64,000 nucleotides of DNA from Cannabis sativa (lineage: Eukaryota; Streptophyta; Magnoliopsida; Rosales; Cannabaceae), in contig NC_083602.1 in NCBI RefSeq assembly GCF_029168945.1, positions 65,368,600-65,432,599 on the forward strand. Direction: 5' to 3'. A program made the position numbers and the translations under genes. Below the pieces are notes generated by a model, which worked only from the letters and a program-made list of their open reading frames with translations, searched no databases and was not told the origin of the DNA. Below, piece after piece: positions 26,055 through 36,967 of this stretch (position 1 is the first letter of the stretch; each line of letters begins with the position of its first letter).

Positions 26055-26685
26055 TGTTGACCTCGCTTTTGGCTAACGACAGTGAGTCTTGATTGTAAGC
26101 GACAAGTAGTATAAGGTATATGTAATATAATGAAGTAACTAAAGACACAAGAATTTTAGAGAGGTTTGGCCCCAAGCAGTTCGGTAATAGCCTAATCCTC
26201 TTAGTTTGTATTGACTTAAGAACAAGGAATATAATGATCCCTTTCCTTAGAGCTCTTACAATGATATCTCTGAATATGAATTCTTAGATAAGTTTTTCGA
26301 CATTTTGCCCAGTGAGAATGAATCTCTATTTATAGGGCTATAAGCTTTGAGGGAAGAATTTTCCTTCTAATTACAATAGATATAATAGGAAAGATTGCAT
26401 ATTGAATACAGAATACACTAATCAAGGGATTCAGACAGCTTGTCATATCTATGTGATCTGATCCCAAAATTATAGGGATTTCTTCTATGACTCACAATGC
26501 GAGTGCTGAAACTGCTAAGTGTTGACATACTGTTCAGATTGCTTAATGCTCGGTTAAGCAGGTTTTTTCTGTGCGAATACATATGGTGCTCTGCTCGGCA
26601 TATCTCTTACGAGCAGATATACAAAGTCGATTCCACATGTCGCCACTGTGAGATGCCACGTTAGAGTGCAAAAATTGGGATAACA
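26055..26685 (-). repeat. 5' LTR of the minus-strand Tat element
   Basis: On minus it begins tgttatccca (26685) and ends gcgaggtcaaca (26055), a 631-bp TG...CA unit. A TATA-like tataaatag lies on minus near 26330. The other Tat LTR at 35529-36225 begins and ends the same way but runs on plus. I could not assign the PBS that follows (ttttggtactttcattg on minus). Confidence 0.75.
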
Positions 26686-26717
26686 CCATGACTTCTTGAT
26701 CTGAGAAAAGTAAAAGT

Positions 26718-28562
26718 TGTTGGGTTTTGTGCCCTAAATAAAACCCATTTCAATATAATCAGATTTACTTATTAATAAAGATCAGAAATAACATTTTATG
26801 TTGCATGGTTCACATGATTTATTTCATGATTATATATATAATGTATGAATTTTTTTAAGTCCAGAACATATGAATTTGTTAAAGATTATAGTGTTGTCAG
26901 CACAGTGGAATATAATCTTAATTATATATTCGAAAGTTTATTCCCTGATTTGTCAGAACACTGGATTTAGACTGACATGGTATAATCAGCGATAGGTATT
27001 CTTACACCTTGGAAAAGTGTTATGTCCTTTCCAGGACATTGGCAAAGTTTACCAGTATCGGATGTATGGAGTATACATCGGAAGGGACCGATATTGAACT
27101 TTGATTAGATATATTAAAACTTACGGTAATATCTATTCAATTCAATATCACCTGTTGATCCTAGATCAAATGACCTTAATCCTGATATGGTTAGGTTCGA
27201 TCTCAAGAGTACTATACATGTTCTTTGATTTGTTAGTTAAGCCTACTTTTGGGTCAGGGTGATACGTACATTTTGGGAACATGATAGTATAATTGAGTGG
27301 GAGCGCTACCATAAATATGGAATCTATAACTTCTATAGGAACTTAGAAGTGAAACGATGATATCCTTCGAGCTTGGCTAAACAGAGATAAATGGTGGAGA
27401 TCTCATTTCACTTTGCTGAAATATCATTTATACGGAGCTAAGTGTTTTAAGGATAAAATACATTGAAGGTGTAACGGTAACTTAGTGCCTTTTCAATGTA
27501 GATCATCTATTAGAGGGTCATTGATCACATTAGCGTTATAACAATGGATAACTAATGACGTGTCTATATCATGGAACATATAGAGCGTTCTATATGACTG
27601 AGAGTGCAATTCCAAGTTCTAAGTGTGGATTCAATAAGGAATTAATAAGTTAGGGAATTTACTTGGTAAATTCGGTTCGACTTATTGGAAGCTCGGTTAT
27701 ATAGACCCATGGTCCCCATACTAGTTGAGACCATACTGCTTGTAAGACTCAGTTAATTGATTTTAATTAATCAATTATAATTCTAAAAGTTAGACTATGT
27801 CTACTTTATGAATTTTCACTAAGCAAGGGTAAAACAGTAAATAGAGAGTTTGAAGGGTATATTTATTAATTGGGAAACTTTGATTAGTTTTTATTAATAA
27901 ATAAAATAAATGACAATATATTATTTAATAATTAATTATAGTTATTAAATAATTAGATTTGACATTTATGTGGTTGAAAGAGAGAATTGGCAATCTTTGA
28001 GAAAATGGGAAACTAGAAATGATGAAATAGGAAAGTTGGAAAAGTGGAAGGCTTGTTTCCTCAATGTATGGCCGGCCACCTTTGCTTCCTTTTCTCATTT
28101 ATTTTTTTTTTAATGCCAAGTAATTCAACCTTAACCCTATGTGGTATTCTATAAATACAAGGTAAAGGCTTCAGGTTTGACACACAGTTTACTGATTATT
28201 TTCTCAAACACTCTGAAGCCGCCACTGTCTTTCTTTTTCTTCTCTATATTTTTGAATTCCTTTGAGTGAATGAGTAGTGCCCACACACATCAAGTGGTAC
28301 CTCAATCATAGTATGTAAGACTATGAAAAATCTGCATCAAAGAAGGAGAAAAGAAGATCCAGATTCAGATCTTGATTATGCTCTGCTACAGAAAGGATCA
28401 AGGGCTAGAGATTTGAATGGAAGGAGTCATAATATTCCGCTGCACCCACTGTAAGGTTTCTTAAACTCTTATGTGTTTATTTCATTGTTTTAGAATTCAT
28501 ATTAGGATGTTAATGAAACATACTTGGTAGTAAATCTAGATCCTGGTAAAATAATTCCAACA
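26718..28562 (+). mobile_element. Family A solo LTR (A3) with TSD aaagt
   Basis: 1,845-bp LTR reading tgttgggtttt to attccaaca on plus. Perfect 5-bp duplications, aaagt, lie at 26713-26717 and 28563-28567. A TATA box (ctataaataca) is present near 28151 in the transcription direction. No internal region remains, so this is a product of LTR-LTR recombination. Confidence 0.93.
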
Positions 28563-28597
28563 AAAGTATCCTGATCTGTTTTGCTTGAGGCTTGACT

Positions 28598-29071
28598 TTA
28601 AATCGAATAGCCAGTTGGTGTTGTGGGGGGACGACTCACCCCATCCTTATAAGGCGTAGAGTTCGAACAAGACAGATAAATACTTGACGCCCTTAGGAGT
28701 GAACTAGTCAGACTGATGTGGTAGTAAATTGCCATCTTCTTGAAGTACGCAAGTAAGGGCAGCATTGCACCCTGCTTAGTGTGAGCTCCCGACCAAGCAC
28801 AATAACCCTCTCCAGGGTCAGTAGCTAGTTGGTCGGGGGAGGGAAGGAAGCATTCGACATTCTCTAAGAGACCGCGCTCGAACAGATTGGTCATTTTCTT
28901 CATGGTCGCCACGGATGGTGGAGAAATCCACAAATCTCCTAGTGGACCTCTCGTTCTCAAAGGATGAGCCTCGGTACACTCCTCAACAACGTAGTCCTGG
29001 CCAGCCTCTAGAACATTGCCTACTTCAGACACTGGTTCTCCTTCATCGTTATAGCCACCAAATGGCAGCAT
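28598..29071 (-). pseudogene. Possible antisense ORF of the second Tat element, part 2
   Basis: 157-residue frame, rich in charged residues, with segments such as GPLGDLWISPPSVATMKKMT and DPGEGYCAWSGAHTKQGAML. I recognise no catalytic motif. It lies opposite to the direction of the Tat LTR at 35529. It probably once continued from the frame at 34400-34670, since both lie on minus and the copia element sits between them. Similar ORFs of unknown role are reported for Tat-type elements; it could instead be a host gene fragment. Confidence 0.4.
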
Positions 29072-29389
29072 CCGAGCTACCCCTTCTTCCTCATCGCCTT
29101 TAGCATCGAAAGGAGTTGTAGGACGGACCTTGCCCTAGTCCTCCACCTCTTGGATTTCAATGTCCTCAATAATATCTTCCTCGGCAGTGGCAGGACAGGC
29201 ATGTTCTGCCTTAGCTAGAGTGGCTAGACGGTCAATGTGCGGGTCAGTCAATGAAGATTGTCTATTTGGTTCACGCCATCATCCTACGCTTGGGCGAAAT
29301 TTTATCAGAGGTGTGCCTGACAATGGTCACAACAAAATTGGCAACAGGTTTGCCCGCAGCACCATGGTTTGGGCGGCCCTCGAGCAGAG

Positions 29390-29638
29390 TGTTAATATAG
29401 TTGAATAGGTTATGTTCAGTCAGTTAATAAAGTTAGTTTTGTAATTGTTTTTTCAACTATATTCTGGCTTTTATTTCTTTGTAACTAATTTTGTTGCTTG
29501 TGTCCTTGTTGTATATAAATATGTTTGTTCATTCATTAATAAAGTAGTTCTTGTTTTTCTCCTTGCTTATGCTCTATTTTTCTTTCTCTCCTACCTTTGC
29601 TCTTTTCTTTCTTAAACTTCATATTCTGAGGTTCTACA
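29390..29638 (+). repeat. 5' LTR of the copia element
   Basis: 249-bp LTR, tgttaatatag to ggttctaca. It is followed directly by the PBS TGGTATCAG (29639-29647), complementary to initiator methionine tRNA. A tataaata box lies near 29513. Confidence 0.92.
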
Positions 29639-29723
29639 TGGTATCAGTCGCCCTAGACTAGCGTCATCAACGGAGTCCACTTCCTCCAATCCTGCTCCTA
29701 TTGCTAGAACTCCACTTTCGACT

Positions 29724-30509
29724 GTGCCAACAAACCAGATGCAATCCAACTGGAATACGTTTTATAACTCTTTAACCTCTGTTTTAATAGTCAAACTTGA
29801 TCGAACTAATTTTTTGTCTTGGAAATCTCAGGTGATCCCCACTATGATCGGCCATGAACTAGATAAGATCTTACTTGTTGGAAATCCCCCATTGCAATTT
29901 CTCGTCACAGGAGAACCGAACCCTGAATACAATCAGTGGAAATGCAAAGACCAGCTGCTTCTGTCATGGCTGCGATCGTCAATGATAGAAGGTGTCCTTA
30001 CATCTATTGCTAGCTTCTCCTCCTCCCATGCAGTCTGGCATGCACTTGAACATAAATTTTTGAGCCAATCCAAAGCACGGTTGCTTCAACTCAAGAATTA
30101 GTTTTCCACAATTCGCAAGGGAGGTCAATCCATTTCTGATTATGTGGACAAGACTCAGGCCATTGCTGACTCCCTTACAGTCGCAGGTTCTCCGATTCTT
30201 GATCAAGATCTCATCTTACAGTTGTTAAATGGCCTTGGATCGGAATATGATCCAGTTGTCTCATGGATCACTGCCAGAAGTGATGTTCTCACCTTTGAAG
30301 AGGTCCAAGCTCTTTTGCTCTGCCATGAAAGCCGTCTTGAACATCACAGCTCTGTCACCGACTTATCAATGAAACTTCAGGCTAATGTTGCGTTCACAGG
30401 CTCACGCAATCCTCTTTATCGACCACCTCAGTCGACTAAGAATGGTGGCAAACCTGGTTTTCACACCCAGAATCAACAAAATAGGCCTCTCTCCCAACTC
30501 TGCCTTTGA
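29724..30509 (+). pseudogene. Copia gag
   Basis: The first frame (29724-30101) starts MPTNQMQSNWNTFYNSLTSV and carries LDRTNFLSWKSQVIP and AVWHALEHKFLSQSKARLLQ, the UBN2-type gag of plant copia elements. A stop at 30099-30101 interrupts it. The second frame (30144-30509) continues with DLILQLLNGLGSEYDPVV and LLCHESRLEH. A weak zinc-knuckle remnant follows near 30500, in another frame. Gag would package the element RNA in particles; this copy is broken. Confidence 0.85.
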
Positions 30510-30699
30510 TATGGACACACCACACCAGTTTGTCACTACAGATTCGACAAAACTTGGGTTACACCCAAACCAGGCACTAATGGCCCTTCCACATCGTCAA
30601 ACAACAATACCACTCGTGCCTACATCACTAAACATGAGTTTGACTATGATCCTCAAGCATTTGCCACATCCTTCATTCTTAACTTCGAAGATGATTCAG

Positions 30700-31655
30700 G
30701 CTAGTTCGTGGATACGGGTGCCACGAATCACGTGAAAAATGGTCTTCACAATCTTGAATCTACAGTGACATATCCTGGCTCTGAAGGTCTCGTTGTTGGA
30801 GACAGTAAGAAGTTACTCAAATCTAATAATGGATTAGCTTCATTACCTGCATATAGCTCTACTAGTCTTAAACTTAACTCTGTACTTCATGTCCCTGCAA
30901 TAACAAAAAATTTGGTTAGTGTATCTCAACTAACTAATGACAATTGTGTGTTTCTTGAATTTCACAAATCATGTTGCTTTGTCAAGGACAAGCAAATAGG
31001 GAAGGTGATGCTCAAGGGGACACTTAAATATGGCTTATATGTGCTAGAACAATGCTCTAAAGCATCAAAGATGGCAGGATTGCAATAGTGTGTGCCTAGT
31101 GGTAATAGTCCTACAGCTATGACTTATACTAGTCATTTTCAATTACACAATGTAATAAATGACAATACTTGTAATTCTACTCATATCACTAAAGACAATA
31201 TTGTTCCCATGACTCTCTATAACCCCACTACTTTACAAACTATCACCAAAAATCATGTTAATGTATGGCACAACAAATTAGGGCATCCCTCCCCTGCTGT
31301 CTTAACCAAAATACTACAAAAAGTTCCCCACACTGGTACCATTCACCAACTGGAGTTTTGTCATGCGTTTCAACTTGGCAAAAGTCATAAACAGCCTTTC
31401 CCTAGCACAGATACAAAAGCCAACCAGCCCTTTGAACTCGTACATATAGATCTATGGGGACCATCTCACATAAAATCCAAGGATGGATACCTTTATTATA
31501 TTCATTTCCTTGATGATTACAACAGATACACCTGGATATACCCTCTCACTCAAAAATCTCAAGCACTTGACATGTTTCTAAAGGTTAAAGCCATGGTCGA
31601 AAAACAATTCAATCTATCAATCAGGAAAGTGCAAGCTGATTGGGGAGGGGAATAA
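30700..31655 (+). pseudogene. Copia protease and integrase N-terminal half
   Basis: The protease active site FVDTGATNHV lies at about 30705-30735, with LHVPAITKNLVSVSQL further on (the hydrophobic second half). After a stop at 31086 the frame 31092-31655 has the integrase zinc region (VWHNKLGHPS) and the start of the core: LVHIDLWGPSHIKSKDGYLY and FLDDYNRYTWIYPL, containing the first catalytic aspartate. The second aspartate region appears as VQADWGGE before a stop at 31655. Stops make it non-functional. Confidence 0.85.
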
Positions 31656-32707
31656 AGACCATTTTCTAGGTTCCTAAGTGATCAGGGAATCCACTTTCAG
31701 CACCCATGTTCCAAAACCAGTGAGCAAAATGGGAGGGCTGAGCGCAAACACAAACACATAACTGAAATGGGACTTACTATTCTTGCTCAATCCAGTCTTA
31801 CTAGTGGCATGCTTTCAACACTGTAGTTTTCCTCATTAATAGACTACCAACACCAATTTTGAATCTTATGTCCCCTACAAAAGTCTTACTTGGCCAAAAA
31901 CCTGACTACCCTATTCTCAAGCCTTTCGGATGTGCCTGCTACCCTCATCTCAGGCCATATAATTGACACAAAATGGAATTCAAGACACAACGATGCATCT
32001 TCATTGGATACTCATCCTCACACAAGGGATACTTATGTGAAAATCTTGAAGGCAGCCTGTTCATAACAAAAAATGTTGTTTTCAATGAACAACTATTTCC
32101 TGCAGCAACAAATAACTCTGCAGCACAGGTACACTCCCCCTTGACATGTCTTTTTCCATCTGCAGACTTTATTACTTCTCTTACTATACCTACTACAGCC
32201 ACGATTAGCAATATGGCCACTAGTGGTCCCTGCCATTGTACTCAGGGCTTACCTGTTCAATCCATAAATACTGTATCCCCTACTATGCAACAACCACCTA
32301 ATATAGTACCTAATCCTATCATCCCTACTCCCATTATACATCCTGTTGCATCACCACATACCATTGACTCAGTACATAGTCCAAATAATACCACTACTTT
32401 CCCCACACCTACACCTAACATAGAACAGGTATCTCCACCACAAACATCAGTACCTAATCCTACACCTCAGGCCAATGCTCGTGAACCACCTGCTGCCACT
32501 TGTACATCTCGTACCCATGTTATGCGCACTAGGTCTCAAAGTGGCATATTCAAAACAAATCTTATATTGCCCACAAAACACCATTTGCCCGAATCATTGT
32601 TACCTACTGAGCCTAGAACATTAAAAGCTGCATTATCTAATCACAAGTGGCATGGAGCTATGAATAGTGAGCTAACTGCTCTCAAAAAGCTAACATGTGG
32701 GTTCTAG
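31656..32707 (+). pseudogene. Copia integrase C-terminal half and linker
   Basis: After the stop, TSEQNGRAERKHKHITEMGL (around 31710-31770) supplies the last catalytic glutamate region. The frame 31973-32707 then has RCIFIGYSSSHKGYLCENLE and a long Pro/Thr-rich linker, followed by HVMRTRSQSGIFK, the usual stretch between integrase and RT. The order and content match copia elements. Confidence 0.8.
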
Positions 32708-34140
32708 TTCCATATGATCCCTCAATGAATGTAATTGGGTGTAAATGGATACATAGGGTGAAACTCAACAAAGATGGGTCTCTCAACATGTATAAATCAA
32801 GGTTGGTTGCTAAAGGGTACTAACAAGAGGCTAGAATTGATTTTGAAGAGACTTTTAGCCTAGTTGTTAAACCAACTACAGTTCGAACAGTCCTCTCCTT
32901 GGCTGTCTCTCACAACTGGAATGTATCTCAGTTGGATGTGAGCAATGCTTTTCTGAATGGCCCTCTAAATGAGACTGTTTATATGTGTCAACCTCCTGGG
33001 TTTGAAGATACTAACAACCCAACTCATGTTTGCAAGCTACAAAAGGCCATTTATGGACTTAAACAAGCCCCTCAGGCATGGAATGATAAATTGAGAAACA
33101 CTTTAAGATTGTGGGAATTTCATGATTCCAAAGCAGACAGCTCCTTTTTTGTTTGTGGCAAAGGCACAAATCTTGTAATTCTTCTAGTATATGTCGATGA
33201 CAAATTAATTACATGCTCCAATGTAGCACTCATCTCCCATCTCATCTCTGATCTAAAAAAGTCCTTCTCACTAAAAGACCTTGGTTAGGTTCATTATTTC
33301 TTATGTGTGGAGATATATAGAGATAAAACTGGCATGTATTTGTCTCAGACAAAGAATATTACTGATCTGTTAGTGAAACTACATATGGAGGGTGCCAAAT
33401 CAAGTCCAAATCCAACAAGTTCAAGTGTCAAACTGTCTTTAACCGAAGGGGAACCGTTTCAGGACATCACATTATACAGAAGCACTCTTGGTGCACTTCA
33501 GTATTTGTCTCTCACAAGGCTTGTTGTAGCTTTCATAATCAACCAACTAAGTCAATTTCTTCATGCTCCCACAACTGTCCATTGGGAAGCTTCCAAGAAA
33601 TTACTCAGGTATTTGAAGGGCACCATTAAAGATGGTTTATGGCTGCGACCTTCATCTCTTGTGACTCTTCACGCCTACTCAGATGCTGACTAGGTAAGTT
33701 GCACAGATGACTGTCGATCTACTGGTGGCTACTTTGTTTTTCTTAGAGACAACTTGATCAGCTAGTCTGCCAAGAAACAACATGTAGTTGCACGTTCTAG
33801 CACTGAAAGTGAGTTCAGAGCACTCGCAAATACTGCTGTTGAACTCAAATAGGTTAGGTCTCTATTGTAGGAACTTCAAGTCTCAATTGATTAAGTTCCT
33901 GTCATTTGGGTTGACAATCAGAGTGCCTCTGCACTTGCTACAAATCCAGTTTTTCACGCTCGATCAAAATACATCGAGATAGATCTTCCCTTTGTCAGGG
34001 ATCAAATTCTGGATAAACAACTCTCCGTTTGATATGTCCCTTCAATAGATAAAGATGCAGATGTGCTAACTAAAGCCCTATCAGCTGAACAATTTCTATA
34101 CTTAAAGTCCAAGGTAAAAATGGTTCCAACACCATTTTGT
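32700..34140 (+). pseudogene. Copia reverse transcriptase and RNase H
   Basis: RT starts near 32700 ([14 protein letters not shown]) with a stop inside. The frame 32899-33288 carries [36 protein letters not shown] and the catalytic LLVYVDD. The frame 33307-33693 gives the thumb and the start of RNase H ([18 protein letters not shown]). The rest of RNase H (CQ-KKQHVVARSSTESEF type, then VDNQSASALATNPVFHARSK) continues in other frames to about 34030. Internal stops show decay. Confidence 0.88.
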
Positions 34141-34150
34141 TTGAGGGGGA
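34141..34150 (+). other. Polypurine tract of the copia element
   Basis: ttgaggggga immediately precedes the TG of the 3' LTR at 34151, the expected site of plus-strand priming. Confidence 0.85.
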
Positions 34151-34399
34151 TGTTAATATAGTTGAATAGGTTCTATTCAGCCAGTTAATACAGTTAGTTT
34201 TGTAGCTATTTTTTCAACTATATTCTGGCTTTTATTTCTTTGGAACTAATTATGTTACTTGTGTCCTTGTTGTACATAAATATGTTTGTTCATTCATTAA
34301 TAAAGTAGTTCTGCTTTTTCTCCTTGCTTATGCTTTGTTTTTCTTTCTCTCCTACCTTTGCTCTGTTCTTTCTTAAACTTCATATTTTGAGGTTCTATA
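34151..34399 (+). repeat. 3' LTR of the copia element
   Basis: 249 bp, same length as the 5' LTR and nearly the same sequence. It ends ttctata where the 5' LTR has ttctaca, so its terminal CA is mutated to TA. Confidence 0.9.
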
Positions 34400-34670
34400 G
34401 AAGGTAATGCCTCCAACCTTTCTTGAGTTCCCAGATGAAATGATCGTATCTTTCACCTCGAATTTGGTCGAGATAGAAATGATGTTGCACCTTGGGCTCT
34501 GGGGAAAGTGTATGTTTGCTACTAATTTCCCAATCTTCGAAGCTAGAATTTAGAAGATCGTCACTAGATGAAGATGGGCTAGCACGGGGACAAGGGTGAT
34601 CCCCGTATAAAAGTTGGAGCAAATCCTGTTTGATATGATGTTTGTCTCCCCAAAACTCACCAAGGTTCAT
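34400..34670 (-). pseudogene. Possible antisense ORF of the second Tat element, part 1
   Basis: A frame starting MNLGEFWGDKHHIKQDLLQ at 34670 and running into the copia LTR. Its middle is serine-rich, and its end is basic and aromatic (WELKKGWRHYL). On the same strand a TATA-like tataaaaa lies at 35218-35225, about 550 bp upstream, so a separate promoter is possible. No family is recognised. The frame is cut by the copia insertion and resumes, probably, at 29389. Confidence 0.4.
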
Positions 34671-35528
34671 CTACAAAAGGTAGAAGACAAGAAAGTGAGA
34701 GTTGGTCGGAGTAACGAATGAAAAACAGGTTGTATAAACCGACTAGGTTCGACTGAGAAATCAAAAGCAAAGGTTTCACCCAGAAATAGAATTTTCAATC
34801 CCATAAGTTCAAAACTTCGAATTGGAATCTGGTTTTCATTAAAACTCTATGGACGAGTGGAAATGAACGTTGTAAGGTTAAACTCAAAGCGCAGTCAGAT
34901 AATCAGATCAACATAAATGAGATTTTCAAGTCCTAAACCTAGGTATTCCATGGTTAACCTAGAACAGTTCAAGAGCAGGCGAGATTCATAGCAAAAAATA
35001 TAGAAATCAGGCATGCATTTCATTGCAAATATGTAAAAGAAAGAAATGAAGAACTTACTCACTGATTTGAAGTTTTATTGCTCTGCTCGGATGAAATCGT
35101 TGAAGGTTTTCCTATGAATCTTCTCAAAGAATTTGGGAAGAAATTTGGCCAAATATCTTTTGCTCTGGTGTTTAAGAGTTAAAATGGCTAAAAGGATTGC
35201 TAGAGATCCTTAATCCTTTTTATAAGCAATCTAAAAAGAGAATTAATCATTTCAAAATTTAAATTTCTCGAATTCTCCCCCCCCCCAAGTATACGTTATG
35301 TGCTCATTGTAGGGAGTGTAACCGTCAAACACGCGCAAGCATCGAACCCTGATTCGAGGTAAAACCGTCAATTAGCATTAAATGGACATAAATTGAAGAG
35401 ATCCCTAGTCAGGGTTACAATGATTCATCATCCGACATCAAGGACACGCATCACCCATCCGGACAAGACTCTAGGCTGAGTGAAGTCCACGTGCAACCAA
35501 GAAGGTCCGTACAGACTTATGGAGCAAA

Positions 35529-36225
35529 TGTTATCCTATTTTTTGCATCATGACTTGGCAATAGAAATGGATGACACATGTCCCATATTTTAGATACTTG
35601 GACGGAGGAAAATATCCCTAGCAGCCCATAAATGACTACTCAACATCTGTAACATTCAGAAATCCGAGCAAGATGATTGAGGAGATGTCCGACCAAGGCG
35701 TAGACATGTTTATGCCGAGCGAAGCATGGAAGATGACGATTCTAGAGATTACTCTCGTTGTGTCTAGATGCGAAGACAATCCCTGTAATTACGGGATTGA
35801 GTCAAGCAATAACGACAACACATTCTAGTTTCCTATTTCTTGTATTGTAATTATGGAATTAATGTAGTTTCCTATTTTAGTCATTATGGGTAAAAGGGAA
35901 ACCATCCCTATAAATAGTAGCTTAGCCTCACTATGAAAGGGTTCGAGAAAATTGCTTCAGAAATTCATTCAAGAGAGAAAAGAGTGATTTAAGAGAGAAA
36001 GTTACTCAGAGATCAAATTGTAAGAGCTTTTGAGTGGAAGAATACTTTGTTCTTTCTCTCAAGTCAATACAAATACACGGGGAGTAGGCTATTACCATAC
36101 TCACATGGCTGAACCTCTTTAAAATCTGGTGTTCACTTTATTTTATTATTTTTCCTTTCTTTTACTTATCTTACTTAATCGCTTTATTTTTGACTCAATG
36201 TCGTTGGCTAGAAGCGAGGTCAACA
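35529..36225 (+). repeat. Tat LTR in plus orientation
   Basis: 697 bp from tgttatccta to gcgaggtcaaca, matching both ends of the minus-strand Tat LTR at 26055-26685. It has a TATA box (cctataaatagtag, near 35908). Flanking bases (gcaaa and ataac) are not a target duplication. A run of ten C residues lies upstream at 35277-35286. Confidence 0.75.
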
Positions 36226-36838
36226 ATAACATTGTTTCATTTTAATGAGACAAAATGAGAAAAATCAAATCCTTGAGGCCCACATGGAATTTTGGCCAAG
36301 ACTTTGTTCTTTTAGTCCATTGTCTTTTTTTTAAAAGCCCACTTAATCTTAAAACTAACCCTAAGTGAAGGCTATGTATAGAAGGTGATGGGAGAGAGCT
36401 TCCTAATGCTAGAAAACTCTAATTATATGTCAAAAAGCTCTCCTCTTCTTTTCATTAGTCAATTTCGGAATATACTATTTATTTCTCTTTCAAATGTGTT
36501 CCAAAGGTGAATTGAGTATCAACCCAAACTATTCAAGGTGATAGTTTAGGTTGATACTCAGACCTTTGTGGAAGATTATGAAGAACTATCACTTTATCGG
36601 GTTAAGGAAGGAGAATTCAGGTTCAGTACTTGTTACTACTTTGTAACAGAAAGGAACAAGGGTTAGAATACTGAACGGAAGGAGACATTTAATCCCACTA
36701 TAATCAATGTAAGGTTTCGACACTTTTACCTATTTAATTTATCGTTTTAGGAATTTCATATTTAAGATGTTAGATTATAGATGTATAATCAAACATACAT
36801 GTTAGTAAATTAAGATCCTGGTAAAATAAGTTCCAACA
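36226..36838 (+). mobile_element. Partial family A LTR (A4)
   Basis: The right end (gatcctggtaaaataagttccaaca) matches the 3' end of family A LTRs on plus, and the preceding 250 bp contain the recognisable ggaacaagggttagaa and gaaggagacat equivalents. The left two thirds of the LTR are missing; it abuts the Tat LTR directly. It is more diverged than the other family A copies and so is probably older or a related subfamily. Confidence 0.7.
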
Positions 36839-36967
36839 GGTCAACTGTAAAATGATCTCAATTTTAACAATATTTTGAATTTAGAGCATTGTTAATACCA
36901 TCACGAGGTAGACTTTTACAAATGACTAGTGCTATTTTATAATAGTTATTAAATTAAAGGCTAATTA

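Larger units (their letters stand above)
3440..26685 (-). mobile_element. Decayed Ty3/gypsy Tat-lineage retrotransposon, nested with family A insertions
   Basis: Reading on minus: 5' LTR (26685-26055), gag N-terminus (25993-24985), gag core (9893-9250), gag C-terminus (7293-7048), protease, reverse transcriptase, RNase H, a second archaeal-type RNase H and integrase (to 3440). An extra RNase H between the RT-linked RNase H and integrase marks the Tat branch of plant gypsy elements. The frame is broken by many stops and shifts. Family A insertions occupy 7352-9249 and 9894-24984. The 3' LTR is not identified within the window. The element cannot be autonomous. Confidence 0.85.
29390..34399 (+). 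mobile_element. Decayed Ty1/copia retrotransposon (Ale/Retrofit-like)
   Basis: A 5.0-kb element with two 249-bp LTRs (29390-29638 and 34151-34399), a PBS TGGTATCAG at 29639 and a purine tract gaggggga just before the 3' LTR. The internal region reads in copia order: gag, protease, integrase, RT, RNase H. The short LTRs and UBN2-type gag suggest the Ale/Retrofit group, but that is a judgement by eye. Several stops and frameshifts break the polyprotein. The flanks (cagag before, gaagg after) do not match, so no target duplication is preserved. Confidence 0.9.
28568..36225 (+). mobile_element. 3' part of a second Tat element on plus, split by copia
   Basis: The right end is a Tat LTR (35529-36225) in plus orientation. 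Left of it are two pieces, 28568-29389 and 34400-35528, separated by the copia insertion. Both carry reading frames on the opposite strand. Tat-lineage elements are known to carry antisense ORFs between pol and the 3' LTR, which fits this layout. No sense-strand gag or pol is seen, so only the 3' end of the element is present. The assignment is inference from LTR similarity and layout. Confidence 0.5.

Noticed and set aside
29160..29408. 82-residue plus-strand ORF near the copia 5' LTR
   Set aside because: It crosses the copia LTR boundary at 29390, so it cannot be an ancestral gene, and the real frame there is on minus.
35277..35286. C10 run as the polypurine tract of a minus-strand element
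   Set aside because: No LTR end (TG) follows it on the minus strand. It is left as a simple homopolymer run.
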